Of a DNA stretch of 6,783 nt, positions 6,398-6,783 are shown in pieces. A program made the translations under genes and the position numbers. Each line of letters starts with the position of its first letter. Positions within the stretch are counted from its first letter, which is position 1. The notes under the pieces are model-generated. The model was not told where the DNA came from and ran no database searches. It was given only the letters and a program-made list of their open reading frames with translations. This DNA is from Flavobacteriales bacterium (GTDB lineage: Bacteria > Bacteroidota > Bacteroidia > Flavobacteriales_D > Crocinitomicaceae), in the NCBI GenBank assembly GCA_009926905.1, contig RFNX01000494.1:1-6783 (forward strand), read 5' to 3'.

Positions 6398-6783
6398 TGC
6401 GTTCAACTGCAAATGCTTCTTTATATTATGTTCTGGCTGTTTTCATAGCCTGTATTTTTAGCTACCTCATTTGGGAAGACATGAGCGAATTATCGCTGTT
6501 TCCAATTGGATTGATTCTCATTTATTTCGCGATTTATGAAACAGAAAAAGTATTTCTTTCCATCGCATTTCTAACACCACTTTCAGTAAATATAGAAGAA
6601 TTCACAAATAGTGTTGGTTTGTTTATACCAACCGAACCTTTATTGTTCGGAATGATGTTGTTACTGGTAGCGGCTGAAATTAATACCCCGTTTCTAAAAA
6701 AGGAAATTTGGAAAAACCACATTATTTATGCTGTTTTCTTTTATTTAGTTGTTGTTGTCATCACAGCAATTACAAGTAGTCAT
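6397..6783 (+). CDS. O-antigen ligase/polymerase-like membrane protein (3' partial)
   Basis: The frame opens with GTG at 6397-6399, whose G is the last base of the Wzz stop codon (TAGTG), and stays open for 129 codons to the window end. GTG is preferred because the first in-frame ATG (6481, residue 29) would remove the first membrane helix (about 8-26). Further hydrophobic segments lie at about 35-48, 52-62, 84-95 and 107-123. The stretch FLTPLSVNIEEF, followed by LFIPTEPLLFGMMLLL, closely resembles the N-terminal part of Bacteroidota O-antigen ligase-family proteins (Wzy/WaaL superfamily). These integral membrane enzymes polymerise lipid-linked repeat units or attach the finished chain to an acceptor. 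The diagnostic large periplasmic loop lies beyond the window, so polymerase and ligase cannot be told apart. The 1-base overlap ties its translation to Wzz. Confidence 0.75.
   Translation, partial: MRSTANASLYYVLAVFIACIFSYLIWEDMSELSLFPIGLILIYFAIYETEKVFLSIAFLTPLSVNIEEFTNSVGLFIPTEPLLFGMMLLLVAAEINTPFLKKEIWKNHIIYAVFFYLVVVVITAITSSH

Noticed and set aside
6534..6722. Minus-strand open frame of 62 codons near the window end
   Set aside because: It is antisense to the ligase/polymerase-like gene, whose + frame is open throughout and matches a family.

Overview
The window is AT-rich and carries six protein-coding genes, all on the + strand, two of them cut by the window edges. Several traits point to Bacteroidota, probably Flavobacteriales: a secreted repeat protein ending in a type B (CHU_C, gliding-motility-associated) type IX secretion sorting domain, promoter-like TAnnTTyG boxes just upstream of start codons, no Shine-Dalgarno sequences, and a histidine kinase / OmpR-type regulator pair of the Bacteroidota RprX/RprY kind. 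The species cannot be named from this sequence alone.

Layout. (1) 2-1495: the 3' end of a large cell-surface or secreted protein, with three full Ig-like repeats of 72-74 residues and the tail of a fourth, two PKD-type domains and a C-terminal T9SS sorting domain. (2) 1496-1565: a 70-base gap with a candidate promoter. (3) 1566-3203: a membrane sensor histidine kinase. (4) 3188-3886: its response regulator, overlapping the kinase gene by 16 bases. (5) 3894-5324: a polytopic oligosaccharide flippase (Wzx-like) starting 7 bases after the regulator. (6) 5325-5401: a 77-base gap with a good Bacteroidota promoter match. (7) 5402-6397: a Wzz-type chain-length determinant. (8) 6397-6783: the start of an O-antigen ligase/polymerase-like membrane protein, opening at a GTG that shares one base with the previous stop and running off the window end.

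Working together. Kinase, regulator and flippase look like one transcription unit. Wzz and the ligase/polymerase-like gene form a second, downstream of their own promoter. Flippase, Wzz and polymerase/ligase are the membrane-handling steps of Wzx/Wzy-type surface polysaccharide assembly, so this is probably the edge of an envelope-polysaccharide locus with an attached two-component system. That the regulator controls these genes is inference from adjacency only. No glycosyltransferases, mobile elements, CRISPR arrays or RNA genes are visible. I see no clearly undescribed system; the most notable point is the tight linkage of a two-component pair to a flippase.
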